In this document: positions 47,501 through 59,782 of the stretch, in pieces
How positions within the stretch are numbered: position 1 is the stretch's first letter
How the letters are laid out: every line of letters starts with the position of its first letter
NCBI GenBank assembly: GCA_002917775.1
Contig: KZ627153.1
Coordinates: 816,692 to 880,691 of the forward strand
Source: Glaciozyma antarctica PI12
Taxonomy: Eukaryota; Basidiomycota; Microbotryomycetes; Kriegeriales; Camptobasidiaceae
DNA length: 64,000 nucleotides
Direction of reading: 5' to 3'
Notes under the pieces: model-generated
Told to the model about the DNA's origin: nothing
Databases searched by the model: none
The model's input: the letters and a program-made list of their open reading frames with translations, nothing else
Position numbers and translations under genes: made by a program

Positions 47501-50500
47501 CCTCCTGCTCGACCCTCCCTCTCGCCAGCTGACGAGCGACGCAGATGGCAACGCTCGCGGATCCCAAGACTTCCCACGAGTCGAACGCGCTCAAAGGCGT
47601 CTCGCTGGACCACCTCGGACCGATCGCCGCTCGTATCTGCCAGGACCTCGCCTCGAGCTTGCAGGACGGAGGTCTCAAGACTCTGCAGGAGGTGCGTTCG
47701 ATTTCGCTCAGAGCTTCGCCGTCGCCCCACGGACGCTGTCTTTCTCAGATCATTGCCACGAGCGACGTCGAAAGCCTGGATGCATTGGCTACCGCGCAGC
47801 AAGACGTCCTCGCTCATCTTTCGCGCTCCGACCGAACGGGGACTTCCGAGGTCCGTTCTTCGCCGCCCTTTACTTCGCTACGCTGACGCCCACCGCAGGA
47901 CGCTGGCGTCTTCACTTCCGCGATCTATGGTCGAGATCTCTCGCACGCTCTCTCCGCTTCATCCTCCTTGCTTTCTAAGTTCTCGCCGGAGGAGCTGGCC
48001 GAGACTAAGGACGGTCAGCAAGCCAAGGCTGTTCACGATCGCCTGGAGGATGTCGCTTCCGAGATCTGGACGCTGGATCCGGAGGACGACGTATTCGGGC
48101 CGACGTACGTCTCCGCTGTCCACTTTGATTCATCTTGCTGACTCGGGCGCGCAGTACCGACGACAACCACCCCAAGATCGACGCGCTCGGAATAAAGCTG
48201 AGTCGAGCGCAGCCTCTCGCCGGCCTCTACGACGCCCTGCTCGAGCGGATCCTCGACGCCTCCGAGTCGACTCAAGTTGGCTTCCGAACCAAGTCACTCC
48301 GCGGGATCGGCCTAGTCGTTGCTCAGGATCCGAGCCTCTTTCTTCGAGTGAGCTGAGCGACCTTTGCCAGGTGTGTTTGTCGCTAATGTACGAGCTTTCG
48401 CAGGCGGATGTTCGAAACAGCATCGAGCATCGCATGCTTGACAGCTCGCCTGCCGTTCGAGACGCTGCTATCGAGCTCGTCGGCAAGTACGTCGCCGAAC
48501 GACCAGACCTTGCAGTCCAGTACCTTCCTCAGATCAGCGAGCGCATTACCGTGGGTCGCTTCGCGTTTACCAGCCCGCAGAGTTCCGCTGACGTTCCTTC
48601 ATCGCAGGACACTGGGCTCGGCGTTCGGCGCCGTGTCGTCAAGCTCCTCAAGACACTCTACTCGGTCGTCGACGAGGAAGAGCAGCGTGTCGACATCTGC
48701 CGCAAGCTGGTTTGGCGCGTGCTGGACGAGGACGATGGGATCAAGGTACGTTGGTTCGCTCTGCTTTTTGCTCCCTCGAAGCTGACGCTTTACCTGCAGG
48801 AGCTGGCCGCGGCTACGATCGAGGACCTGTGGTTCACGCGCGCTCTTCCTTCGCACGGTCAAGTCGACGACGACTCGCAGAACGTTCGCTCGGGTTCGAA
48901 GTCGGGGATCTCGCAGCTTGCGCGCACGATCATGGCGGTAACTGGTGTGTCCGGCGACCGCCCAGCTCCGGTGGATGAAGTCCTTCGTCAGGTGCGTCGT
49001 CCTTCGCATCGTGCGGAAGAGCTTTAGCTGACGCCGTCGTCGCAGATCATCGCCAAGCACACCGAGAAGGGAACGACTCCACCTCTCAAGCGTCTGCTCG
49101 AAGTGACTGAGTCGCTCATCGACGGACTTGTCGAGGACGACGATACGCTGGTGCGTCCCTCTCGCCCTCACCCCCTGGCGCTGTACTAAGCTTGCATTTC
49201 CAGAACGTCGTCGACTGCATCAAGACTATTTACATCCTCAATTCGGCGGCGCCGTCGCTGCTCTCGACAGCGAAGGCGACGCTCCTGCTTCCCTTCCTCA
49301 AGAGCGCCACCACGGTGCGTACCCCTTCCCGCCGCTCCTTCCACTAGCTTATACCGCCGCGACAGGCCGACGAGCAGCTCATTTGCGACTACCTCCTCAA
49401 AATCTTCCGCTCGACTGTCATCGCGATGCCCAAGACGTCCTCAAAGTTCGCTGGAGACCTTCAAGCTGCGTTACTTCCTATGCTCAACCGTCCTTCCTCC
49501 AACCTCACGGTCAGTCCCTCCTCGGAAGGGCGAGTTTCGCTAGCTGACTTCCCTTGAAGACCCTCCAGGAGATTGTCTCGTGCTTCTGCGCCGTTGTACG
49601 AGGTCAGACGCACGATTTTACGAAGATGATCGTCGTCCTCAAGGCCTGCGCTGGTGAGTCGGCTTGCTCCAGTCGGTTCCGAGCTGCGTTAGCTAACTCG
49701 CCATCCTCAGGTCGTCTCCAAGGCGAGATCGCGAAGCTCCAAGAGCCTGCGACAGCCACGAAAGCCAACGTGCGCATGCTCCCGACGCTCTGCCATCTCT
49801 CCGCTTTGCTCTGCGAGCACGGCAACTTTGACCAGATCCGTAGCTCTTTCCCAGGTGCGTCCCCGCCCGCCTCTTTGACTCGCGCGTGCTGACCTCTTGC
49901 GTTTGGCAGAGACCGAAGCTGCAATCAACGCCATCACGCCGCGCACGCTTTCCGACTTCATCTTCCAGTCCCTCATCACGCTCTACAACCTCCCCATCGG
50001 TCCCGCCGCGCAATCTGGCGCTCTTACGAGTCTAGGATTCCTCTATCGCGCCTACCCGACTTTCATGCTCAAGCCGGGCTCGACGAGGATCATGGACGCC
50101 ATTTTCGCCTCGCCAAGTCCGAGTGCTCAGCTCCTGCTCCTGCGTATCCTCCAGGACTTCCTCGCCAGTCAAGGCCGGACGGCAGCGCCTACTGACAAGG
50201 TCAAGGCCGAGACGGGCGTCAGGATTGATGAGCTCGTTGGGAACGTTGACGGCTTTGCGGACTCGGGGTGCGTTCCTCGCCCCCTCCTCTCCTGCTGACG
50301 TCGCTAAACCATTCCTCCAACAGTGCCGCTAGCGCCGTCTGCCAACGATACATCACCGAAATCCTCGCCGCCTCCCTCTTCGTCACCAACCCTCCCCTTC
50401 AACGACTTGCCGTCGACGTTCTCACCTCGGTCGCTCGCTCAGGGTTCAGCCACCCACTTTCCATCTCCCCTACTCTCGTCGCCCTCACCGCCAGCCCCGA

Positions 50501-51759
50501 CGGTCATCTCGCGTCGAAGGCGCATGCGACGCTCTCGCTTCTGCATCAGAAGCACGCGACGCTGCTGGCGACGAGGTTCGCTGAGCCGGCAAAGACGACG
50601 CATGGGTATCTCAAGGCTTTGGCTGGCGAGGAGGTGGTCACGGGTGCGTTTGCGTTGTCTCCTTGCTGTGCGCGAGGACGCTTTTGACGCCGCCCTTCAG
50701 GTTACGGTGGGGAGCCTCCCGTCTCGCACTTTGGCCGCTGGTACACGTGCGTTTTCCACTCTGCCGTCGTCGATGATCCCGCTTACGCTGACCGTTCCAC
50801 AGGCTCCTTCGCGAGAAGCGCAACTTCAGGCTGGACTATCTCAAGACGCTCTCGCGCACGTTCGAGCTCGAGCCAGGCGCATCGTGCAGCGAGGTCCGTC
50901 TCCCCCCTCCGTATCCTTCCACCACTCACATCTCACGCAGGAAAACCTCTCCCTCGCGCGCTTTACCGCCGAAGCCCTCTCCTCGCTCGATCTCAAGACG
51001 CAGGAAGAGCCCATGTCGGTCATCTCGTACCTCAACGCCGCACTCGCCGTCTCGGGACTCCAAGTGCTCCACCTGCTCGAAATGGGGACCGAGGACGGAG
51101 GTGGGCTGCTGGGAGGGATGGGTGCGCCGAGTGGGAGTCCTTCGAAGGGTGCAAATCCGACGAAAGTCGTTCCGATGGATGAGGGGGAAGATGGGGTGTC
51201 GCGTACGCTATCTTCTGCTGCGTGACGACGGGAGATGCTGACGAGATGGGTTTCGCAGAAGTCGTGCCGCCGAGTTCGGATCTGGCGAGGCAGTCCGTGG
51301 TCTGCGGAGCTGCGTTGCTGCTGAGGGATCACCTCAAGAGGCTCTATTCGATTACGTACGTCCTTTTCTCGCGATTCCTTCATATGCACACTAATTACCG
51401 TTTCGTAGCGATGCGAAGCTCGCCAAATTTGTGCTCGGCAAGAAGTCTGCGATGGGAGACCGCGTACGCCTCGTTCGTTCCTCCCTCAGACTCCTACTGA
51501 CGAGTTCCTCTTCAGGCTACGACTCGTCGCGTCGATGCTCCTCTCGCACTCGGTTCGGACAGCTACGAGCGCATGCCGTTCGCGATCAAGAAGATGCAGA
51601 CGCCGGTGGACCTCGTCGCGCAGAGGGATACGGTGAGCTTTCTCAGGTCTCTCTTGTCTCGGGGGCTTCACTCACTCTTTATTACAGTACATCGCGATGA
51701 TCCAGGACGATGGGACGATTGGCGCGATTGACGAGCTGGAGGGGGACGAGGACGCTTGA
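44539..51759 (+). CDS. Cohesin loader Scc2/Mis4/NIPBL
   Basis: Large HEAT-repeat protein that, with Scc4/Mau2, loads cohesin on chromosomes. About 25 exons. The conserved C-terminal two thirds includes AAGSVELEYRAVSDNLISDL, FRTKSLRGIGLVVAQDPSLF, then NSIEHRMLDSSPAVRDAAIE, VGKYVAERPDLAVQYLPQIS, DTGLGVRRRVVKLLKTLYS and the Nipped-B C-terminal region (SAASAVCQRYITEIL, NPPLQRLAVDVLTSVAR). It ends IDELEGDEDA at 51759. The N terminus starts MDPPDAHALIEQ at 44539, has DEPLFQQYETELAALLSP, then Ser/Pro-rich sequence with KLGVESPMKKIRLKG, and a basic/acidic linker (PRAGSDDEDVEEYSP). Between SLIADTSSTHLPTASASTS and GLPNLAKLLKLLSSVR the frame changes near the C6 run at 45877-45882; the junction at about 45740 is also unsettled. 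Identification is firm, N-terminal model is not. Confidence 0.9.
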
Positions 51760-51979
51760 GGCGACGGGTTCGCGTTGTTGTGGCTGCTTACTTCTCTGCA
51801 TGTTGAATCGAGTTGCTTTGTCGTGTTGCTCTCCTGTTCGTTCAGCGCGTTTGAAGCCTCGTCAACAACTGAAACGTCTCCCAAGCTCGGAGAGGCGTCC
51901 TCAAGCGCGACAACGGCGTTCGCCTCTCTCTCTCCTTCCTCACCTTCTCTCCGCCGCTATCCTCGCCCAGCTCGTCGAC

Positions 51980-54489
51980 ATGGATTCAGATCCACCAGAA
52001 CCTTCCACCTCAACCTTGACCTTGACCTCCCCCCGGGCCCTCCCCCAGCCGCCAGCCGCCAGTACCTCCTCCCGCACGCTCCCCTCTCCCTCTCAACATA
52101 GCATGCCCGGTCGCTGGTCCGACACGATAACCTCCTCATTTGGCTCTCTGGCGACGATTGGGCGCGGGCGTGCGAAGCAGGGCCGGCGAGGAGGCGTGCA
52201 GGGGCTGTGGGAGGCCTTGCTAGCTGAGGGGTTAGACGGGGTCGAGCTGGGGAAGGAGCGGGCTTGGGAGGAAGAGGAGGATAGGCGGAGGGAAAGGGAG
52301 AGGGATGAGGAGCTGGTTGAGCTGGCGGAGAAGATCCTGTTCCAGGTGAGTGCAGCTGGTCAGCACGCGATGTGGGAGAGGAGGATACCGGGAGCTACCT
52401 CTTCCTGCGGCAGTGGTGGCTGCTGGCCGCTGGGCTTTGTTCCAAACTTGCTCCGTTCTTCTTTCCCGGTCATCTTCCTGACACCTCCTCCCCAGGCCGG
52501 AACAGATCCCTTCGACCCTCCAGGCCCGCTCCTCGTTGTCGCCCCCGTCCACATCCCCTCCCAAGCAACACACAATCACGCCCTCCTTCTAGAAAAACTG
52601 CGACTACGACTCGAGGCGTTCAGCTGCTCAGGCGGCTACTCCATCGTGCGTCTCTCCCGCATTCCTCCCTGGCTCGCTGACCTCGCCACAGGTTCTTCTC
52701 CCATCTCCCACTCCTCATCCACCTACCACCGCCCTTCTCGCATCGTCTTATTTATCCCTGCCGCGCTTGGCGCGGAAGAACGTCCGGCGTGTCTGGGTCG
52801 TCGGTGGCGGCTGGTGGGTCCGGGTTCGCAACTTCGCTTTCGTACCGCGTGCGAATCTAACGATGCGGTCGCAGTTCGTTCTCACGATCTTTTCGACGAC
52901 GCTGTTGTCCGGCAAGACTGCGAAGCGGAAAAAGATCGTGCAGTGCGATACGCTGAGTGCGCTGGCAGCCGAGCTAGGGACGGAGTGCTTTACGGGGTGA
53001 GTTCCGCGTCTGCGCGTGTTAAGCAGTTTTGACGACTGCCTTTAGGATCGCGTTCCCTCCGGAAGTCTACGCGTGCGTGCGGAGCTCGGCCGTTCTAGAT
53101 GCAGCTGACCCTCCCTGCAGTGCGAATTCGTCTGTCGACCCGACGATTATCCTTCGCACCCCGCCTGCGATCAAGATGTTTGAGGAGCCGCTGGAACTGG
53201 TGAGTGTTGAGCTGCTCATTCTATATGCGCGTCAACTGAAATCAACTTACCCGCCAGCTGATGGGCGAAGACACGGAGTGGGGACTCCCTCGAGCCGTCA
53301 AGGACTGCGTTGCGACTATCCGGCGAGCAGGTGCGCCTCGCAGTCCTTCCTCGTGCGCGTGCGCGCGAGCTGAACTTTCTGCAAAGCTCCCACCTCTGTC
53401 GGCATCTTTCGACGGTCTCCCAGCTCAGTCACAGTTCGACAAGTTCGCGAAGCTTATGATCGAGGTTCGCCCATTCCCGCACCGCTGCTGTGCTCTCTCC
53501 TGACTTCCTTCGCAGGTCATCCCGTGTCGCTCTCAGAGTATCCCGACTCTCCTTACCTCGCCGCCTCGCTCCTCAAACTCTTCCTTCGATCTCTCCCCAC
53601 GCCCATCTTTCCCACGACGCACTTTCAATTCATCCGCAGCTGTCCCCTCCCCCCTACCTCTCCCATCGGCCCCTCTTCATCTTCAGCAACACAACCTGCA
53701 GTCGACTACATCCGCACGCACATCCTTCCCTCCCTCCCCCGCCCCACGCTCCTCCTACTACAACATATCGTCGCGCTCCTACACGAGGTCTCGCTGCACA
53801 AGGACGTCAACCTGATGGACTCGAACAATCTGGTCATCTGCCTCGGACCTGGTTTCGTGGGAGGTCTCGGGATCGCGAAGGAGGAGCTTGAGATGTGCAG
53901 GGTACCAGGGACGATCGCGCGGAGTGCAACTGAGCGGCGGAAGGAGACGAACACGGTTGGCGGGGTCCTCAAGGTCATGATCGAATGGTGCGCTCTCCTT
54001 CCCGTCTCCCGTTCGGCGTCTCACGTTCTCCCTCGCAGCTACCACGAGATTTTTGACGAAGAAGACCTTCGCTCTCTCGAACCCTCCTTTCGCGCACCCC
54101 TCGTCGCTCCCGACTCCCTCCCCCTCTCCTCCCCCATCTTCTCCATCCCCAAAGGCGGTGTCCGCCATCCCCGCGCCTCTCCCCACACCTTCTCTTCCCC
54201 TCCTTCCTCCCCCTCCTCTCCCTCCTCACCGCAGTACTTCGACCCCCACCAGCCCTCATCCTTCCCCACTTCCTCCGCCGCCTCCACCCGCTCAGCATTC
54301 TCGCAATCCTCGAAGACGCGCCGCTGGAACCCCGGAGGACTGTTGGCGAGCTCGCTGGAGGAAGGGAGGGGGTGGAGCGGGACGCAAGGGAGGGGGAGTG
54401 CGAGGAGCAAAGCGAGCAGGGGTGAGGTGACGGTTGGTGGAGGGGTGATGGGGTTGTTTGCGATCCCTGATTCGAGTCCGCCGCAATAG
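51980..54489 (+). CDS. BCH (CRAL-TRIO-like) and RhoGAP domain protein
   Basis: GTPase-activating protein for Rho/Cdc42-type GTPases, similar to yeast Ecm25 and animal ARHGAP1. ATG at 51980 (MDSDPPEPSTSTL). A Ser/Pro-rich start and a charged helix (RERERDEELVELAEKILFQ) precede the BCH domain: DPFDPPGPLLVVAPVHIP, LARKNVRRVWVVGGGWW, LSGKTAKRKKIVQCDTLSA, TECFTGIAFPPEV. The RhoGAP domain begins LMGEDTEWGLPRAVKDCV, has the arginine finger in SVGIFRRSPSS, then GHPVSLSEYPDSPYLAASLL, LHEVSLHKDVNLMDSNNLV and GVLKVMIEW. The catalytic Arg and the Lys/Asn of KDVNLMDSNN are present. The C terminus is Ser/Pro-rich and ends at 54489. It stands convergent with nitrite reductase, 187 bases apart. Confidence 0.88.
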
Positions 54490-54676
54490 ATTTGCTTTGT
54501 GGAAAGCAAGGGTGCATCGAATCTGAGAGAACTGCTCGATGGGTGTCTCGCGAGCAACTTCGGCGTAGTATCTGGCCCCATCGCTGGTCCTCGCTCGGTA
54601 AAGTGGCACTGCGAATACAACGTCTTCCAAACCGAACTGCACAAATGACGACGAACACTCTAATCTATAAACGAAT

Positions 54677-57600
54677 CTACCACTCCAACTTGCTCGACCC
54701 CGACCCACACGCGTGAGCTCCCGCCGGCGCTGGTGCCTCATCTCCCAACTCCATCGCGACGGCCTTGTCGCTCGGCCCAACGATCTCCAATGCCGTTGCC
54801 AAATTCTTCCCGAGCGCCTCGGCAGTCGCCTTGCGCACCATCCACTTGGAAGTCCCGATGAGCGAGTCGAGGTCGTCGGAGGGATGAAGGAGTAGTAGGA
54901 CGCTGCCGAAGTCCTCCCGCGCTTCGAAGGCCATGACTTTGTACTCGTCGTCGTTGATGCAGTCGCCCGTGTCGAGACGGTAGTTGCGCTTGTGGAGACT
55001 GCGGGGGATGAAATTAGCGACGCTGCGGAGGAGGGATGAGAAAGGAGGACGCACGGACACGAGACGTAGAGGTTGCCGTTCACGTCGTCGCCGATAATTC
55101 CATGGTCGAGTACTTGCGCCTTCTTGTGAGGGCATCCCTGGGAGAGGAACCATCAGCGGGAGCTAGGAGAGCACGAACGACGCGACGAACCTGCTGAGTA
55201 GCAAAGTAGCCGCGCTTCGGAACGTGGAAGATGGCGAGCTGAGTCTCGTGTCCGTATCGAACGGCAGCACTCCTGCGACGGCGACAGCGTTCAGCAACAT
55301 CGAGGCTCAGGAGCAGGTAAGGAGCTTACGAAGTTCCCTCGTCCGTGGGCTGCAGATCTCCCACCGTCGCCATCTTGACCCAAGTCCACTGCTCCGGCGG
55401 TGTCGGAATGTCCTTGACATCGTACTTCTGCGCCGGAAACGCCTTGGGCCAGTCGGCGGGTCGCTGCTGACCTCGCTCCTCGATCATCTCAATTGCAGGT
55501 GAGCGTTCGTCCTATCCACGATTGACGTCAGTTTCGCAGGCAACGAAAGCCAGAGGAAGTAACGCACAGTGTTGACGAACTGCTTGAAGGTCTTGCGGAG
55601 CTCGGGATCGAGGACGGTCTTCTTCCACTCGTCCTCGTACGATCCGATGAGGAAGTCCATCTCCTTGTCGAGGTCGGCGCAGATGCCAAGCTCGTCGTCG
55701 AGGATGATTCGACGCAGCTTCTGCGAGAGAGAGGATGCGTCAGGCAAGGTCGAGGGAGGAGAGAAGGGAGGACGAACCTCGACTCCTCCTTCGAACTTGT
55801 CGAGCCAGGGAGCGGTTCGCACGAGACGATCGGCGGTGCGAATGTAGAACATAAGCTGCGCGACGCGGGTCAGTCTCAAGCGAGGGGAAGAAGGATCAAA
55901 GAGCGCACGAATCGATCGATGATCCGAACGACCTTGGACGGAGGGACGTCCTGCGCGAAAAGGACAGCGTGCTTGGGATTCGCTCCTCCATTCCCACCCA
56001 GGAAGACTGAGAGTCGCATCAGCTTCCCTCCCTCCACCGGAATGTGAAAGAAACGCACCATTCCATCCCTTATCCGTCGCAATGAGTCCAAAGTCCTTCG
56101 ACTGCGCCTCGGCACACTCGCGCACGCATCCCGAAACTCCTCCCTTGAACTTGTGCGGGCTCCTAACGCCCCGATACCGGTTCTCCAGATCGATAGCGAG
56201 TCCGACGGCATCTCCGACGCCATAGCGACACCAGCTTGAGCCGACGCACGACTTGACCGTCCTGAGCGACTTGCCGTACGCCTGACCCGACTCGAAGCCG
56301 CCGGCGATAAGCTTCTCCCAGATATCGGGAAGGTCCTGCCTCTGCGCGCCGAAGAGGTCGATGCGTTGACCTGTGCGAGAGAGGTTAGCGAAGAAAGGGT
56401 GGGAGGGGAGGGGACGCACCCCCGGTGATCTTGGTGTAGAGGCCGTACTCCTTTGCGACTTGACCGATGAGGATGAGGCCCTCGGGAGCAACTTCTCCAC
56501 CCGCGATACGAGGAACAACGGAGAAGGTCCCGTTCCGCTGGATGTTGGCAAGGAAGCTGCACGCAAGCTCGTCAGCTCCGTCGAATCACGCGAGGAAGGA
56601 GAGGACGCACCGATCATTCGTCTCCTGGAGTCCGTGAAGCTTGGGCTTGAGGATGTGCTCGTTGTAGAGCGACGAGAGAATGCTAGCGACGGCGGGTTTG
56701 CAGATCTCGCAGCCTAGGGCGTTGTGGCCGACGCCAGCGACGGCCATGATCGTGTTGAAGTCCTGAAGCTTCTTGATCTTGACGACGGCGAAGAGGTCGA
56801 CTCGACTCATCTTGAAGTGAGGGCAGAGGCTGTGAGCTGGGATCAGTACGCGTCGGGCGAGGAGCGAAGGAAGGGCCGCACTTGTTGTTCGTCGCGTGTC
56901 CAGCTTTCTTCATCTCGGCCTTGTAGATGTTGGTGACGAGAGGAACGCAGCCACCGCATCCTGCTCGCAATCTCAGGTTAGCTCGCGTTACGCTGGACAC
57001 GAGAACGAGCAAGACGCACCTGCTCCAGCCTTCGTCTTGCACTTGATCTGCGCCAGGTCGGTGACTCCCTCCTTGATGCACGCCCCGATTGCTCCCTTGA
57101 GGACGTTCTGCGGTCAGAAGCGGATCAGCAAAGACCTCTCGCTCGGAGCGAGAGAGGAACGTACGTGGCATGAGCAAATCTGCGCATCGTCGTCAAGGTC
57201 TCCTCCATCTTCCTCGCCCTCCTTCTTCGCGCCGATAATAAAGTCGGAAGGAGGAACATCAAGCTTCTTCTACTCGCGCACAAAAATGTCAGCTCCGGCA
57301 TCGCAGCGAAGCGAGCGTCGACGGACCTTCTTCTTGATAATCGCGACCATCTTCGTAAAGCTACCTGTATCGCCAATCATGATCCCGCCCAGGAGATACT
57401 TTCCATCGGCGGTAAAGATGTACTTCTTGTACGTCGCCGAGAAAGGATCATGGTACGTCAAGCACTTGATCGGGTCGTTCCTCGTATCCCTCGGTTGTCC
57501 CCTCTTGCGCGGTTGAATGATCTCGACGCCTTGTTCAAGCTCGGCAGCGACGGCGGCTTTGTGCATGCGTTCGTCGGCAAAGTAGTCGCCAAAGGAGGCA

Positions 57601-59180
57601 ACATCTACGCCCATCAGTTTGAGCTTTGTCGAGAGATCGGGGTCGTTCATCTTTCATCTTGCCGTGGCTGGCGGTTTGGGTCTGCGCGTGCGGAGGTTAG
57701 TGAGGTCTTGCGGCAAGGATTGAGAAAGGACGCACGAGGTTGAAGGCGAGGATATCGGCCATCTCGACTCCAGGAGCGATGAGCCCGTACGTCTGCGCGC
57801 GCGTCCATCAGCTCGAACCTCAGCAGAAGGAACGCGACGACGTACGTTCCCCCTCCAGCTCGCACACTCTCCAATCGCATACACCCCCTCCGCACTCGTC
57901 ATCAAATCATCCCCGACCTCAATCCCACCTCGCTTCGCACACTTGATCCCACTCTGCTGCGCCAAATCGTCCCTCGGCTTGATCCCAATCGCAAAGATGA
58001 CCAAATCGCTCTCGACCTTCTCCCCGCCCTCGACGACGAATCCGCGGAAGACGTCCTGGCCTGCTGCGTCCTTCTCGACGAGGATATCGGTAGGTTGGCA
58101 CTGCGTGAGGACTCGAACGCCCATGTTTTCGATCTTGCGGAGGACGAGCTCGCCGGCTGAGGCGTCGAGTTGGCGATTGAGAGGATAGTTCTGGCGGATG
58201 AGGATGGAGACGTTGGGGATCGTGGGCATTTCGTAGACGGCTTTAGCGGCTTCGAGTCCGAGGAGCTGTGGGGGGTTAGCTGGGGTCGTTCGAAGGCGCA
58301 AAGGAGAGGGACGCACTCCACCACCGACTACGCTCGCACGCGTAACGTGATCCTGGTCCGCGTAGTCCATGATCTTCTCCAGGTCGGCAATGTTGCGGTA
58401 CACAAACACGCCTGCTCCGAGAGGGGGTTAGCTGGGGTTGGGGCGGGAGATGGGGAGGGGGAGGTGGCGGGCGCGAGGGAGCAGGAGTAGAGGAGGAGGA
58501 AGAACGCACCCTTGGTAGCTTCAGCGCGCTCCATCGAGACGTACGGCGGTAGTCCTGCGCCCGAGCCCGTCGCCATCACGAGGATGTCGTACCTGCTCTC
58601 CTCGTCAGCTCGAGCTCCTCCAGCCTCCACGAAAGAACAAGCACGCACTCCCACTCGTTCTCCTTGCTCGTCCGCACGACCTTGGCGACAGGATCAATCT
58701 CCATGACCTGCTCGCCGATGTGGAAGGCGAAGCGGTCGGGCTCCTGCTCGGCGTACCAGGACGCATCGTTCAGGTAGAGCTCGGCGACGTTACGATGTTG
58801 AAAGTACTCTGCGGGGCGTTGCGAGTTAGCTGAATGTCGCTGGGGTGGGCGCCGTTGGGGGAGGAGCTGGGGAGGAGAGGGAGCGACTGACCCGTCAATC
58901 CTACTCGGTTGTAAGCCACCATTGGCTCTTCTCCGCAGGTCCTGATAAAGTACTTGCGGTCGACATCGAGGTTGAGGAGTTTCTCGATGAAAGCTGCGAG
59001 TGGAGGGAGGGAGAGGAACGAAGTCAGCGCGAGCGTCCCCTCAAGCTGGCTCCAGCTGCCTTCTCGGCGCAGTACTCGATAGAGCGACTCACCGATTCCA
59101 ACCATTCCCAGACCGACTACAAAGACCTTGGTCTTGCCCTGACGCGGCTCATGAATCGCGTCGCTAGCGATAGGCGACAT
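54677..59180 (-). CDS. Nitrite reductase [NAD(P)H], siroheme-dependent
   Basis: Reduces nitrite to ammonium with six electrons from NAD(P)H in nitrate assimilation (Nit-6/NiiA type). ATG at 59180, stop at 54677, about 20 exons. Domains in order: FAD/NAD(P) part with VFVVGLGMVG, ILVMATGSGA, ASVVGGG then LLGLEAAKAVYEMP, and SAEGVYAIGECASW; a BFD-like [2Fe-2S] site, ICSCHNVLKGAIGACI with GCGGCVPLV; the nitrite/sulfite reductase half domain NGTFSVVPRIAGGE; the siroheme/[4Fe-4S] cysteines in SCVGSSWCRYG and GGVSGCVRECAEAQSKD; and a Rieske-like C terminus with GCPHKKAQVL and LYVSCPLHKRNY. All metal ligands I expect are visible. The end GAHACGSGSSKLEW is unusual in having an extra Cys. No nitrate reductase or nitrate transporter lies in this window. 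Confidence 0.95.
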
Positions 59181-59782
59181 CGTTTCGTGTTGGTGCGAGC
59201 TGGAGTTGTTTGTTCTTCCTTGTGAGGGGGTGGTGGGGCGAAGGAGATAGACTGTTGTCACTCTTGTTTATAAGGGAGAGAGGGCGCTGGGCTGGTGGGA
59301 GGCTCAAGACGAGGTGGAGCCGGTCGGATAGGCCTGGCGATAAGGATTTCCGGCCTATCCTGAGCTGATTGTCCTTGCCAGAGCCAGCCAGGGCCAAAGG
59401 GAGCAGGGTTGTAGCCAACAGGATCTCAAGCGAGCAAGATCTGGCGGAAAGGAGGCTCAGCAGCAAGACTTCGATCAAGCGTCCCTTCCGCGGAGATCGG
59501 ACTCCGACGACTCTCCCGAGGACTTCTCCCAGCTTGTCGAATTGGATCAGCGGAATAGCAGAGTCGATTCCATCGACAGTGGACACCCAGCGAGCGAAAG
59601 GCACCTCAGCCAGCTCTCCCCTTCGCGCGCCAAACTCCACCAGAACTCCGGCCGGCGCCCACCCTTTCGCCCAGCACTTCGCCAGCCAGAACACTCCAGC
59701 TTCCACGCCCGGCAGCACGCAAAAGCACTGCAAAGAAACCTGCAAGTTACATCCAACCGAAAGAAAAACAGCGAGCGACCGC
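59181..59782. other. Nitrite reductase upstream region
   Basis: About 600 bases between the nitrite reductase start and the seipin stop. In fungi this gene is controlled by a pathway-specific Zn2Cys6 activator and a GATA factor. Several gata cores occur (for example at 59248-59251, 59326-59329 and 59339-59342), but such short motifs are expected by chance. The first 150 bases include an inverted-type pair tcctgagctgattgtcc/gccggtcggatag. Confidence 0.35.
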
